Positions 35,149 through 45,118 of a stretch of 64,000 bases of DNA are shown here, one piece after another. Position 1 is the stretch's first letter; each line of letters starts with the position of its first letter. The notes below the pieces were generated by a model. It did no database searches. It saw nothing but the letters and a program-made list of their open reading frames with translations, and was not told the DNA's origin. A program made the translations under genes and the position numbers. This DNA is from UMGS755 sp045590535 (GTDB lineage: Bacteria; Bacillota; Clostridia; UBA1381; UBA9506). The stretch lies in assembly GCA_045590535.1 (NCBI GenBank), contig JAZNRE010000014.1, positions 38,118-102,117 on the forward strand. The letters are read 5' to 3'.

Positions 35149-35733
35149 ATGAGCATCATACTTGGTTTAACTGGCGGTACCGGTTGCGGCAAAAGCACAG
35201 CCGCGAACTATTTAAAAAGCCGTGGTGCCCAGGTGATTGACGCCGACCAAATTGCCCGCCAGGTCACCCGGCCCGGCAGCCCGGCCCTCTTTGAAATTCA
35301 AAAAGCCTTTGATGGTGTGGTGACAAAAGACGGAAGCCTGGACCGCAAAAAATTAGGCGCCATAGTCTTTGCCGATCAAAACGCCCGGGAAACTTTAAAC
35401 CAAATTACGCATAAATACATTTTAGAAGAAATTAAAAACAGCGTTTTTGCCTCTCAAAGTCCTTTGGTGGTCATTGACGCACCGCTGCTTTTAGAATGCA
35501 ATTTAGACCGCCTGTGCACGGCCTCTATTGCTGTTTTGGCCAACAAAGAGAAACGCCAAAAGCGCATTATGGAACGGGATAATCTTTCCCCGGTATTAGC
35601 CGAAGAGCGCATAAAGGCACAGCCTGCCGATTCGTTTTATCGGGAGCGTTGCCGTTTCATCATTGAAAACAATGGAGATGCTGCGAATTTAACGAATAAA
35701 TTAGATTTAATTTTAAAGGAGTTACATTTGTGA
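35149..35733 (+). CDS. coaE: dephospho-CoA kinase
   Basis: A 194-residue P-loop kinase (GGTGCGKST at residues 9-17) with DADQIARQVTRPGSP and VIDAPLLLE. It phosphorylates dephospho-CoA in the last step of CoA synthesis. ATG 35149 follows AAGGAGG; the longer frame upstream overlaps the DUF6062 gene. Its stop overlaps the start of the next gene. Confidence 0.95.
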   Translation: MSIILGLTGGTGCGKSTAANYLKSRGAQVIDADQIARQVTRPGSPALFEIQKAFDGVVTKDGSLDRKKLGAIVFADQNARETLNQITHKYILEEIKNSVFASQSPLVVIDAPLLLECNLDRLCTASIAVLANKEKRQKRIMERDNLSPVLAEERIKAQPADSFYRERCRFIIENNGDAANLTNKLDLILKELHL

Positions 35734-36299
35734 AATCACAAAAATGGAAACACGGGATAATTTGGACTTTGGTTATTTTACTGTTATTAAACAGTGCAAA
35801 CATCGCCCGGCTTTTTTATCCGGTGAAGCATATGAGTTATATAAAGCAATACGCTGCGAAGCACGAGGTTGACCCTTACCTGATTATGAGCATCATTAAG
35901 TCAGAGAGCAACTTCGACCAAAATGCCGTTTCAAGTAAGCATGCCACGGGCTTAATGCAAATCATGGAGCCCACGGCCGTTTGGCTTGCCGAAAAAATGG
36001 AGCTTCGCGATTTTCAATACAAAGACATCACCGACCCTGCCTTAAACATAAACATGGGTTGCTATTATGTGGCATATCTCCTTCGCTTGTACGATGGCGA
36101 TGTGAAAAACGCCCTAGCTGCCTATAACGCCGGAGAAGGCACAGTGGACCGGTGGCTTTCGGATGAAAAATATTCAAAGGACGGGCAAAATCTGCAACAC
36201 ATACCCTATCCTGAAACAAGACATTACATAACACAAGTAACCAACAATATTAAAATATATCGTCTTTTATATAAAATCCGTCAGGCAACAGAGGTTTAA
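35730..36299 (+). CDS. lytic transglycosylase (SLT domain)
   Basis: A 189-residue protein with an N-terminal membrane anchor or signal (residues 8-26) and an SLT domain with catalytic Glu in IKSESNFDQNAVS, GLMQIMEPTA and AYNAGEG. It cleaves peptidoglycan glycan strands outside the membrane. The start overlaps the coaE stop by four bases; coaE-SLT is a common Clostridia pair. Confidence 0.93.
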   Translation: MKSQKWKHGIIWTLVILLLLNSANIARLFYPVKHMSYIKQYAAKHEVDPYLIMSIIKSESNFDQNAVSSKHATGLMQIMEPTAVWLAEKMELRDFQYKDITDPALNINMGCYYVAYLLRLYDGDVKNALAAYNAGEGTVDRWLSDEKYSKDGQNLQHIPYPETRHYITQVTNNIKIYRLLYKIRQATEV

Positions 36300-36325
36300 A
36301 TTTATCATTGCCAAGGAGAAAGAAC

Positions 36326-37324
36326 ATGAAAGTTTTTAAATTCCTCGCCCCTTTATTGATTCTTCTTTTTCTGCTATTGGGGAATTTAGCTGTCCCCCGC
36401 ATGCATCGGGAAACAGAATTTTTAATGGATACGGTTATCACCGTCACCGCCTACGGCCGTCATGGAAAGGCCGCTGTCCAAGAGGTGTTTTGGCGTCTGC
36501 GGGAGATTGATGCAAAGTTTAACGCTCACAGTGAAAAAAGTGAACTTGCCAAAATCAACACAGCCCCTGAAAATACCCCTGTTTCCGTTGATAAAGAAGT
36601 TTTTAACCTGATAAAAAGCGCTCACATTTTTTCGACAGCGGCAGAGGGCCTTTTTGATATAACTCTTTTGCCCCTCAATAACCTGTGGGGCTTTGGAACT
36701 GAAAATGCCTCTGTTCCTGCTGAAAATGAGCTGAAAAACACCATGGCGAGTGTTGGCTTTGGCCTCATAACATTAGACGCCGAAAATTGCACCGTCACGA
36801 AACACAAAGCCGGCGTGCAGCTGGATTTGGGTGCGGTTGTCAAAGGCTATGCTGCCGATGAAGCCCTTCGCATTTTAAAAGAGGCCGGAGTTGAAAGTGC
36901 CTACCTTGACTTAGGCGGTAATGTGGCCGTGATGGGCGGCATGCCCCAAAGTCTTTGGAAGCGGATTTTTAGCGGACAAAAAACAAGACCTTTTGTGATT
37001 GGTCTGCAAGAACCAGATGCACCCTCGGGCACCGCCATCGACACCCTTTCTTTAACGGATGGATTCATTGTTACTTCCGGTGATTATGAGCGTTATTTTG
37101 AGGCTGACGGGGTGCGTTATCACCACATTTTAGACCCAAAGACCGGCCAACCGGCTCAAAGCGGATTGCGCAGCGTGACCATTGTTTCAGAAAACGGTCT
37201 TATTGCAGACATGCTTTCCACGGCCTTGTTCGTAGCCGGTGAAAAAGAGATGCCGGTCCTTTATGATTTGTGCCGGCAGGTTATCACCATTAACGATGCC
37301 ATGGAGCTTACATATGTAAAGTAA
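36326..37324 (+). CDS. apbE: FAD:protein FMN transferase
   Basis: A 332-residue ApbE enzyme with N-terminal membrane signal-anchor. It shows MDTVITVTAYG, YLDLGGNVAVMG and the metal/FAD site region TSGDYERYF ... HHILDPKTGQPA. It attaches FMN to Thr in flavoproteins such as Rnf/Nqr subunits. No Rnf gene is in this window. ATG 36326 follows AAGGAG. Confidence 0.94.
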   Translation: MKVFKFLAPLLILLFLLLGNLAVPRMHRETEFLMDTVITVTAYGRHGKAAVQEVFWRLREIDAKFNAHSEKSELAKINTAPENTPVSVDKEVFNLIKSAHIFSTAAEGLFDITLLPLNNLWGFGTENASVPAENELKNTMASVGFGLITLDAENCTVTKHKAGVQLDLGAVVKGYAADEALRILKEAGVESAYLDLGGNVAVMGGMPQSLWKRIFSGQKTRPFVIGLQEPDAPSGTAIDTLSLTDGFIVTSGDYERYFEADGVRYHHILDPKTGQPAQSGLRSVTIVSENGLIADMLSTALFVAGEKEMPVLYDLCRQVITINDAMELTYVK

Positions 37325-37340
37325 AGAAAAGAGGTTCAGC

Positions 37341-39950
37341 ATGACAAAACCAAAATTTCTGATTATCGACGCCAACAGCATTATTAACCGTGCCTTTTAC
37401 GGCATTCGTTTATTAACCACAAAGGACGGCACCTACACCAACGCTGTGTATGGCTTTTTGAATATTTTTTATAAGTATGTAGAAGAAATAAAGCCCGACT
37501 ACATCGCCGCGGCTTTTGACTTAAAGGCCCCTACCTTTCGGCACAAGATGTTTGATGGCTATAAGGCCACCCGCAAACCCATGCCCGAGGAGCTTCGTCC
37601 GCAGCTGCCTTTGTTAAAAGAGGTGCTCACGGCTCTTTCCATTCCGGTTTTAGAACTTGAGGGTTATGAGGCTGATGATATCATTGGAACCGTGGCAGCC
37701 CGCTGCACAGAGGCCGACATTGCCTGCATGATTTTAACCGGCGACAAAGACGATTTGCAGCTGGCAACCGAAGATAACAAGATTTATTTGGTAACCACTC
37801 GTATGGGCAATACTGAAACAGAGATTTTTGACGCCCAAAAGGTGTTGGAAAAATATGGCGTATCCCCAAGAGAGTTTATTGATGTGAAGGCCATCATGGG
37901 CGATTCTTCGGATAACATCCCCGGCGTGAAAGGCATTGGCGAAAAAGGCGCACTTTCGCTGATTGGTCAGTTTAAAAGTTTGGATGCAGTCTATGAAAAC
38001 ATAGACTCCCCCCATATCACCAAAGCCAATCGCACCAAGCTGATTGAAAACCGCGAAACCGCTTACCTTTCCCGCACCCTGGCAACCATTGACTGTCAGG
38101 TTCCTATCACCCTCAGCTTTGAGTCTGCGCAAAGGCAGGAGGGAGACACTGAAGCCCTGCGGCAGTTATACTCTCGCCTTGAGTTTAAAAGCTTTTTAAA
38201 AAAGCTGCCTGCCGCTACCGGTGCGGCAAACGAACCGCAAACACCGGCCTTTACCTTGCAAACACCGACAGGGGAAGAACTGAAAGAACGGCTGAATGCC
38301 CCCCGCCTTTATTATCTCTTTGATTCTGCCGGCAACAGTCTTTATTTTACGGACGGTACAGGCGTTGTCTGTCAGGCATCTTTTAAAGAAAACCTTTCTC
38401 TTTTCAAGGCTTTCTTTGATAATCCGTCCATTCAAAAAATCACCCATGGTAGCAAGGAGCACTATCTTTTGTTGCACAATATGGGCATCGGGTTGCAGGG
38501 CGTGACCTTTGACGCTGCCGTGGCGGCTTATTTGGTTGACCCTTCCCGTCGGGATTATGACCTGGCCGAATTATGCCGTGATTTTCTTGACATGACCTTT
38601 ACAGAGGCACTAGGAGCGCAGCAGCTCTCTTTTGACGAAGAACCGGCGGCAAATACCTCTTTTGTTGCCGAACAGGCCGCCGCATTGCCTGCCCTGACTG
38701 CATATTTAGAGGGTAAAATGACAGAAGAAGGCTCACTGGAGCTGTTTAACACCATTGAAATGCCCTTGGTTGAGGTTTTAGCCGCCATGCAGCGATATGG
38801 CATTTTGGTTGACCGCAAGCGTCTTTTGGAATTTGGCACCATGCTCAAAGGACAAATTGACATCTTAACCCAGGAAATTTACACTTTAGCTGAAGAAGAA
38901 TTTAACATCAATTCCCCAAAACAATTGGGCGAAATTTTGTATAATAAATTGGGGCTTACCTCTTCGAAGAAAACCAAAACCGGCTATTCCACCAACGCTG
39001 CCACTTTGGAAAAGCTTTTGGGTAAACATCCCATTATTGAAAAGATTTTGGAATATCGGCATCTTGCCAAGCTGAATTCCACCTATGTTGACGGCCTAAA
39101 AGATGTGATTGCAGAAGACAAGCGCATTCACTCTAATTTCCATCAAACGGTAACAGTGACCGGTCGCATCAGCTCTTCTGAGCCTAATTTGCAAAACATA
39201 CCCATTCGCACACCCCTGGGACGGGAGATGCGCAAAATGTTTGTGGCACCTCCGGGTCACATTCTTTTAGATGCTGACTATTCGCAGATTGAATTGCGGG
39301 TGCTGGCCCACATTGCCGATGACGAAACCATGATTGATGCTTTTTCGGCCGGCAAGGATATTCACACCGGCACCGCCGCCAAAATTTTTGGCATTGCACC
39401 TCAAGATGTCACCCCCGACCAACGAACAGCAGCTAAAGCCGTGAATTTTGGTCTGATTTACGGCAAAGGCGACTTTTCACTGGCGCAGGATTTGGGCATT
39501 TCCATTAAAGCGGCCAAAGCCTATATTGAGGACTATTTAGGCTCGTTCCCCAAAGTGCGGGATTACATGAAAAATGTGGTGGAAGAGGCTAAGAAAAACG
39601 GCTATGTCACCACTCTGTTTGGTCGTCGCCGTGCCCTGCCCGAGCTTAACGCCTCAAACTTTCAGCTCCGTGCCTTTGGTGAACGAGCCGCACTGAACAC
39701 CCCCATTCAAGGCACCGCAGCCGACATCATTAAGCTGGCAATGGTGCGGGTGTTTAACCGTTTAAAAAAAGAAGGACTTCGTGCCCGGCTCATATTGCAG
39801 GTGCACGACGAATTGATTGTGGAAGCGCCACTTGACGAAGTCGAAAAGGCCGGGGCCATTTTGCAAGAGGAAATGGAACAGGTCTTTGCCCTACGGGCAC
39901 CCCTTGTGGCTGACATGCACACCGGTGAGAGCTGGTATGATGCCAAATGA
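37341..39950 (+). CDS. polA: DNA polymerase I
   Basis: An 869-residue protein. Residues 1-290 are the 5'-3' exonuclease (FEN) domain with LTGDKDDLQL and IMGDSSDNIPGVKGIG. Residues about 300-470 are the proofreading-type domain, but the acidic DEDD residues are lost (LFDSAGNSLYF in place of a DxE motif), as in Bacillus. The polymerase part has motif A DADYSQIELR, motif B KAVNFGLIYG and motif C QVHDEL. It fills gaps and removes RNA primers. Confidence 0.97.
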   Translation: MTKPKFLIIDANSIINRAFYGIRLLTTKDGTYTNAVYGFLNIFYKYVEEIKPDYIAAAFDLKAPTFRHKMFDGYKATRKPMPEELRPQLPLLKEVLTALSIPVLELEGYEADDIIGTVAARCTEADIACMILTGDKDDLQLATEDNKIYLVTTRMGNTETEIFDAQKVLEKYGVSPREFIDVKAIMGDSSDNIPGVKGIGEKGALSLIGQFKSLDAVYENIDSPHITKANRTKLIENRETAYLSRTLATIDCQVPITLSFESAQRQEGDTEALRQLYSRLEFKSFLKKLPAATGAANEPQTPAFTLQTPTGEELKERLNAPRLYYLFDSAGNSLYFTDGTGVVCQASFKENLSLFKAFFDNPSIQKITHGSKEHYLLLHNMGIGLQGVTFDAAVAAYLVDPSRRDYDLAELCRDFLDMTFTEALGAQQLSFDEEPAANTSFVAEQAAALPALTAYLEGKMTEEGSLELFNTIEMPLVEVLAAMQRYGILVDRKRLLEFGTMLKGQIDILTQEIYTLAEEEFNINSPKQLGEILYNKLGLTSSKKTKTGYSTNAATLEKLLGKHPIIEKILEYRHLAKLNSTYVDGLKDVIAEDKRIHSNFHQTVTVTGRISSSEPNLQNIPIRTPLGREMRKMFVAPPGHILLDADYSQIELRVLAHIADDETMIDAFSAGKDIHTGTAAKIFGIAPQDVTPDQRTAAKAVNFGLIYGKGDFSLAQDLGISIKAAKAYIEDYLGSFPKVRDYMKNVVEEAKKNGYVTTLFGRRRALPELNASNFQLRAFGERAALNTPIQGTAADIIKLAMVRVFNRLKKEGLRARLILQVHDELIVEAPLDEVEKAGAILQEEMEQVFALRAPLVADMHTGESWYDAK

Positions 39951-39993
39951 TTGATTGAAAGTAACAACTATGGAATGAGAAAGGAGCGCCGTT

Positions 39994-40914
39994 ATGTCAT
40001 TTTCAAGGGAAATTAAACAGGAATTAACAAGTTTAGAGTTTGAATCCCCTTGCTGCCGCCGGGCAGAACTGGCTGGCCTGATTGCCTTTTGCGGCACCCT
40101 TTTGCCCGAATCAGAGGGTGGCGGTCTTCGCATGCGCACCGAAAATGCCGCCGTGGCAAAACGCGCCTATGATTTGCTTTCCGATTTATTTTCCGCCCAC
40201 CCCAACCGCACCGCCGTGCGCAAAAAGGGTGACGGTTACATTCACACTCTGTGGCTCTATCAGGGTGCAACATACACGCGCATTATGAAGGCTTTAGGAT
40301 TTATGCGTGACGGTCGGGTGAAGTTTTGCGTTGACCCCTTTGTCACCGGTGAATCCTGCTGCCGCCGTGCTTTTCTTCGTGGCGCTTTTTTAGGCAGTGG
40401 TTCAGCTACCTCACCTCACAAGGCCTATCATTTAGAGCTTGAAACACATTATCAAGGCCTGGCACGAGATGTGCTGCAGCTGTTTGCTGACGAAGAAATT
40501 GCCGCACGCTCAGTTATGCGAAAGTCCAACTATGTGATATACATTAAAGACAGCGAAGAAATTGCCGACGCTCTAACGGCTTTAGGGGCAACCGACTCGG
40601 CCTTGAGCCTTTACAGCGTTAAAGTGGAAAAAGACATGAAAAACAAGGTGAACCGGCAAGTGAACTGTGAAACCGCCAATTTGACCAAAATAGCCAACGC
40701 TGCCGCTGTGCAGATTAAAGCCATTCAAAAGGTTATGGCCTCCCCGATTTCAGAGGGTTTAGCCCCTGCCTTGGTGGAATTGGCAGAGCTTCGTGTGAAA
40801 AATCCGGAGGCAAGTCTTGCCGAACTGGCACAGTTGCTGGAAAAACCAATCAGCAAATCCTGTGTGAGCCGACGGTTGCAAAAACTGATTGATATGGCCG
40901 AAAAACTGCAATGA
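39994..40914 (+). CDS. whiA: DNA-binding protein WhiA
   Basis: A 306-residue protein with an N-terminal LAGLIDADG-like domain that lacks endonuclease residues (ELAGLIAFCGTL, LRGAFLGSGS) and a C-terminal helix-turn-helix (LAQLLEKPISKSCVSRRLQKL). In Gram-positive bacteria it affects cell division and sporulation. Here it is not in the usual yvcJ-yvcK-whiA cluster but follows polA. Confidence 0.95.
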   Translation: MSFSREIKQELTSLEFESPCCRRAELAGLIAFCGTLLPESEGGGLRMRTENAAVAKRAYDLLSDLFSAHPNRTAVRKKGDGYIHTLWLYQGATYTRIMKALGFMRDGRVKFCVDPFVTGESCCRRAFLRGAFLGSGSATSPHKAYHLELETHYQGLARDVLQLFADEEIAARSVMRKSNYVIYIKDSEEIADALTALGATDSALSLYSVKVEKDMKNKVNRQVNCETANLTKIANAAAVQIKAIQKVMASPISEGLAPALVELAELRVKNPEASLAELAQLLEKPISKSCVSRRLQKLIDMAEKLQ

Positions 40915-40934
40915 TTACATTAAGGTGATACTAT

Positions 40935-41369
40935 ATGAAACAAAAAGGAACGGTTGTTAAAACAAAAGATAATAAAGCTTTGGTGGCTGTGCCCCGCCCT
41001 TCAGCCTGCGGAGAGAATTGTGTCTCCTGCGCAGGCGGATGCGCTGCCCGTGGTCACATGGTGTGGCTTGATAACACTTGCTGTGCCAAAGAGGGCGACC
41101 GGGTTGTTTTAGCGGTGTCCGGCGGTTCTGTTTTGTGGGCGGCTGCCGTTTTGTATGGGTTGCCTCTGCTTTTATTTTTTGTGGTCTATGCGTTTCTCTA
41201 TACAGTCACAAACAGCACCCTGTGGGCTGCTTTGTCCGCTACAGCCGGGTTTTTAGGCGGATTTTTTATTGTGCACAAGCTGGATACGGCTTTAGCCCCC
41301 AAACCACAGATTATTGAAATACTTAAAACACACTCTGGCGATGAAAAGGAGAACCATTATGGCATTTGA
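40935..41369 (+). CDS. RseC/MucC-like family protein
   Basis: A 144-residue protein. An N-terminal cytosolic part with CGENCVSCAGGCAA is followed by two membrane helices (about 68-92 and 95-115). The Cys cluster and helices match the SoxR-reducing/RseC family, often linked to Rnf electron transport. ApbE encoded nearby would fit an electron-transport link, but this is inference. It overlaps the start of rqcH by eleven bases. Confidence 0.85.
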   Translation: MKQKGTVVKTKDNKALVAVPRPSACGENCVSCAGGCAARGHMVWLDNTCCAKEGDRVVLAVSGGSVLWAAAVLYGLPLLLFFVVYAFLYTVTNSTLWAALSATAGFLGGFFIVHKLDTALAPKPQIIEILKTHSGDEKENHYGI

Positions 41370-43107
41370 CGGACTGGTTGTGCAGGCCCTTGCAAGAGAA
41401 TTAAACCAAAAGCTTGCCGGCGCACGATTGGATAAAATATATCAACCCGAAACTGACGAGCTCTTGCTGGCTTTTCACGGCCCGGCCGGAGTTTTTAAGG
41501 TGACCCTTTCGGCCAATGCATCTATCCCCAGAATTGCGCTGGCGGAAGAAACAAAGGAAAATCCCATGGTTGCACCCATGTTTTGCATGCTTTTGCGCAA
41601 GCATTTAACTTCGGCGCATTTGCTGGCCGTTCGTCAGCCTGCCTTGGAGCGACTTCTTACCTTTGACTTAGAAACCCGCAATGAATTGGGCGACCGTGTT
41701 TGCAAATCGTTGGTGATTGAAATTATGGGCCGTCACTCGAACATTATTTTGGTTGATGAAAACGGTCGCATAGCCGACAGCATTAAGCGAATTGACTTTT
41801 CAGTCAGCTCGAAAAGACAAATTTTGCCGGGACTGCCTTATGAATTGCCGCCGGCACAGGATAAAGCCAATCCCCTTACCTGCCGTTTAGAGGACTTTAT
41901 CACCATTCTCACTGAAAAGGCAGAGGGCACCTCATGTGACCGGGCTATTCTTTCAGCCTTTCAGGGCATCAGCCCTCTCATTGCCCGGGAGATTGTGTTT
42001 CGTGCCTTTGGCGAAACCGATGTACCCCGTGAAAATATGACCTATGGGCAAACGCTGGATTTAGCCACAACAATGCACCAAATGTTTGCTGAAATAAAGG
42101 AAGGTAAATTCGCCCCTTGCTATTTAACGGACAGACAAACCGAAAAACTCACTGAATTTTCGGCAATCCCCATTAGGCAATACGGAACTGGAGCTCATGT
42201 GCATTTTGAAGATTCTATGGGCATTTTAATCAGCCGTTTTTATAAAGAACGGGATAAAAAAGAGCAAATGACCCGCCGAAGCGCTCATTTAACCAAGTTG
42301 GTTGCCAATCACATTGAGCGTTGCGCCAAAAAAATAAATCTACAAAAGGCCGAGCTTGCTGACACAGAAAAAATGGAAGAATGGCGGCAATATGGTGAAT
42401 TGATCACCGCCAACATTTATCAGCTTGAAAAAGGGGCCTCCTCGATTCGGGTGCAGAATTATTTTGATGAAACCCTGCCCATGGTGGTAATTCCTTTGGA
42501 TAACACTCTCTCCCCCGCCGCCAATGCACAGCGCTATTACAAAAAATATAACAAAGCCAAAACCGCTGCCGACATGCTGCAAAAACAGATGGAGCTGGCG
42601 CAGCAGGAACTGGCCTATTTAGAATCAGTAGAAGAGGCTTTGCAAAGAGCCGACTCATCAGCTGCCCTTGCACAAATTGGTGATGAGCTTGCCGAACAGG
42701 GCTACATTCGAAGACCCAAAGAAGCAAAGCGAAAAAAGGATGCACCGTCGCAACCTGCAACCTTAAAAACCGATGACGGTTTCACTCTTTTTGTGGGCAA
42801 AAACAACCGGCAAAACGATTTTGTCACCTGCAAACTAGCACAAAACAAAGACCTGTGGTTTCACGCCAAAAACATTCCTGGCTCGCATGTTGTGATGCGC
42901 TTTGAGCCGGACCGACCCTTTACAAACGAAGCCATTACCCAAGCCGCCGCACTGGCTGCTTTTTTCTCAAAGGCAGGCACCAGCCACAAGGTGCCCGTTG
43001 ACTACACGGAGATTAAAAATGTAAAAAAACCCGCCGGAGCCAAGCCGGGATTTGTGGTTTACACCACAAATCAAACCGCCTATGTGACCCCGCGGGATAT
43101 ACAGTAA
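41359..43107 (+). CDS. rqcH: ribosome quality control protein RqcH (NFACT family)
   Basis: A 582-residue NFACT protein. The N-terminal NFACT-N domain (MAFDGLVVQALARELN), HhH, a coiled-coil middle and the C-terminal NFACT-R domain (WFHAKNIPGSHVVM) are all present. It binds obstructed 50S subunits and adds alanine tails to stalled chains; older annotation calls it fibronectin-binding. ATG 41359 follows AAGGAGAA and begins the conserved MAFDG. Confidence 0.94.
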   Translation: MAFDGLVVQALARELNQKLAGARLDKIYQPETDELLLAFHGPAGVFKVTLSANASIPRIALAEETKENPMVAPMFCMLLRKHLTSAHLLAVRQPALERLLTFDLETRNELGDRVCKSLVIEIMGRHSNIILVDENGRIADSIKRIDFSVSSKRQILPGLPYELPPAQDKANPLTCRLEDFITILTEKAEGTSCDRAILSAFQGISPLIAREIVFRAFGETDVPRENMTYGQTLDLATTMHQMFAEIKEGKFAPCYLTDRQTEKLTEFSAIPIRQYGTGAHVHFEDSMGILISRFYKERDKKEQMTRRSAHLTKLVANHIERCAKKINLQKAELADTEKMEEWRQYGELITANIYQLEKGASSIRVQNYFDETLPMVVIPLDNTLSPAANAQRYYKKYNKAKTAADMLQKQMELAQQELAYLESVEEALQRADSSAALAQIGDELAEQGYIRRPKEAKRKKDAPSQPATLKTDDGFTLFVGKNNRQNDFVTCKLAQNKDLWFHAKNIPGSHVVMRFEPDRPFTNEAITQAAALAAFFSKAGTSHKVPVDYTEIKNVKKPAGAKPGFVVYTTNQTAYVTPRDIQ

Positions 43108-43124
43108 ATCCATGTTGTTGCATT

Positions 43125-43176
43125 AAAAAACAGAGCCAAAACCGGAAAAATCCGTGTTTTGGCTCTGTCTTTTTTT
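43125..43176. terminator. bidirectional terminator ending the polA-rqcH run
   Basis: CAGAGCCAAAACCGGA pairs with TCCGTGTTTTGGCTCTG, with A6 on the left and T7 on the right. Confidence 0.88.
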
Positions 43177-43182
43177 GTTAAA

Positions 43183-44367
43183 TCATTTTGCTGCAGCTTC
43201 AGTTGTCTCCTCTGTTTTCTGCTCGGGTTTTTTATTATCTGTTTCCGATGTTGTTCTGCTTTCAGCAATGTAATCTCTGCCCAAAAGCTGAATGGCTGCA
43301 ATGATGGGCACACCAAAAACCATGCCCCAAATGCCAAACAATCCGCCGAACACCACAATGGCGAAAATAACCCAGAAGGGACTCACACCAACGGAACCGC
43401 CCAAAATTTTGGGTTTAAGCAAGTTGCCATCAAACTGTTGAAGAATTAAAATGAACAGCGCCGTCCATATAGCCTGATAAATACCGCCACCGAGCAGCGC
43501 CACCAAAACGGCAGGAACCGCACCAATAAACGGACCAAAATAGGGAATCATGTTAAAGACCATAATCACAACGCCCAAAACCGCTGCATAAGGCACGCGC
43601 AACAGCGCAAGACCAGCAATGGCCAAAACGCCAATGATTAAAGAGTCAACCACCATACCAAAGAAGAACATGTAAAAAATGGCGCTGATGCGGTGAATGT
43701 ATACACTCATTTTGTTTAAGGTGCTTCTTTTAATAAACAGGCCAAAGAAATTGCGAATGAGCTTAAAAAGTGAATCTCTCTCAAGCAAGGCATAAGCGCA
43801 TATAACAACGCCTAAAATGAACGAGGTAACCGCACTGGTAACGCCCTTCACACCCTCAACATAACTCCAGAAATCGTTCATAAAGATGTTTTGCAAAATT
43901 GACTGAAGGTTGATGGACTGCAGGAGCGAATCAAACTGCAGATTTTGTAACAGGCCGCCCTCTTTGCTTAAGTTGTCAAGGTAGGCATACAGTTCTCTTA
44001 CAAAGCCCGGCAGCCTTTTAAATAGGTCGGCAACACTCACGGAAAGTCGGGGCAAAATAACCCCCAAAGCCACTGTCAAAATGGCCAAAAAGCCAAAATA
44101 AACCGTCATAATTGCAATGCTTCTTTTCCGCTTTAGGATCAACTTCTTTTTGCATCCCGACAGCTTGTTTTCCAGCCGAACCGTTGCAGGATAGAGAAAA
44201 AACGCCAGTATAAAGCCAATGGTAAACGGCGTTAAAAGCGATAAAAATCCCCCCAGCGCTGCAAACACACGGGATAGATTATCAAAGGTTTTATAAAAGA
44301 CAATGAGAGCTGCACCAAACAAAAAAGCCGCTAACCATCTTCGCCAAAACATATTTTTTTGATTCAC
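43183..44367 (-). CDS. AI-2E family transporter (PerM/YtvI type)
   Basis: A 394-residue membrane protein with about eight helices. It has the family C-terminal motif GGSVGVSPFWVIFAIVVFGG and ends in a Glu/Thr-rich tail. Despite the family name, many members are sodium/proton antiporters or of unknown substrate. It lies 14 bases downstream of gatD and may share its transcript. Confidence 0.9.
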   Translation of the reverse strand: MNQKNMFWRRWLAAFLFGAALIVFYKTFDNLSRVFAALGGFLSLLTPFTIGFILAFFLYPATVRLENKLSGCKKKLILKRKRSIAIMTVYFGFLAILTVALGVILPRLSVSVADLFKRLPGFVRELYAYLDNLSKEGGLLQNLQFDSLLQSINLQSILQNIFMNDFWSYVEGVKGVTSAVTSFILGVVICAYALLERDSLFKLIRNFFGLFIKRSTLNKMSVYIHRISAIFYMFFFGMVVDSLIIGVLAIAGLALLRVPYAAVLGVVIMVFNMIPYFGPFIGAVPAVLVALLGGGIYQAIWTALFILILQQFDGNLLKPKILGGSVGVSPFWVIFAIVVFGGLFGIWGMVFGVPIIAAIQLLGRDYIAESRTTSETDNKKPEQKTEETTEAAAK

Positions 44368-44380
44368 TAAAAGTCCCTCC

Positions 44381-45118
44381 TTATCCGTTTAAAAATCGGT
44401 CCACCGCATAGTCGTGGGCCTCGTTTTCGGCAACATCCTCAAGAGGTGCTAAAGAAACCGGCTCACCATATTTTTGCAAGAGGGCCTGTCCTAACAGATA
44501 GTCCGTCAGGTGCGGGTTTTTGGGCAGAAGCGGCCCGTGAAGATAGGTGCCAATGAGATTTTTATAGATAACGCCGCAGCGTCCGTCTTCACCATTATTA
44601 CCATGGCCTGAAAGCACCTTGCCAAAAGGCTTATATTGGCCAATGTGCATGCGACCGCTGTGATTTTCAAAGCCCACTATTTTGGATTCTTTTCCCGTAA
44701 TATCGGACACAATCACCACATTACCGATGAAACGGTTTGCGCCTTCTTCAGCGTAAATATCCAAAACCGACAAACCGTCAATGGTTTCATTTTGCTGTGA
44801 AAAGGTGTGACCCAGCATTTCATAACCGCCGCAAAGAGCCAGCATAACGCCGCCTTTTTCAACAAAGTCTAAAAGTTCCTTTTTTTGACTTTGTAAACGC
44901 TGGCAGGCAAGCCGTTGCGCCTTATCATCTCCGCCGCCCAACAGCACAATGTCCAGCTTTTCAAAAGGAATGGGCTCCTCTTTTGAAAAGCCTATGACCT
45001 CTGTAGAAAGTCCCCGCCAAAGCAGGCGGTTCTTTAGAGCCAGAATGTTACCCTTATCCCCATACATATTTAACAAATCGGGAAACAAATGACCAATGGT
45101 TAAACCCTTATTCTCCAT
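44381..45118 (-). CDS. gatD: lipid II isoglutaminyl synthase, glutamine amidotransferase subunit
   Basis: A 245-residue class I amidotransferase. The nucleophile lies in ALCGGYEMLG and the catalytic His in GTYLHGPLLPKNP. It supplies ammonia to MurT for amidating D-Glu of lipid II. Its start overlaps the murT stop by eleven bases, the usual coupling. Confidence 0.94.
   Translation of the reverse strand: MENKGLTIGHLFPDLLNMYGDKGNILALKNRLLWRGLSTEVIGFSKEEPIPFEKLDIVLLGGGDDKAQRLACQRLQSQKKELLDFVEKGGVMLALCGGYEMLGHTFSQQNETIDGLSVLDIYAEEGANRFIGNVVIVSDITGKESKIVGFENHSGRMHIGQYKPFGKVLSGHGNNGEDGRCGVIYKNLIGTYLHGPLLPKNPHLTDYLLGQALLQKYGEPVSLAPLEDVAENEAHDYAVDRFLNG

Noticed and set aside
41359..43107. fibronectin-binding surface adhesin
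   Set aside because: There is no signal peptide or wall anchor; the NFACT-N and NFACT-R domains identify RqcH, a ribosome-associated protein.
43183..44367. autoinducer-2 exporter
   Set aside because: The family name is historical; nothing in the sequence shows AI-2 transport, so only the family is given.
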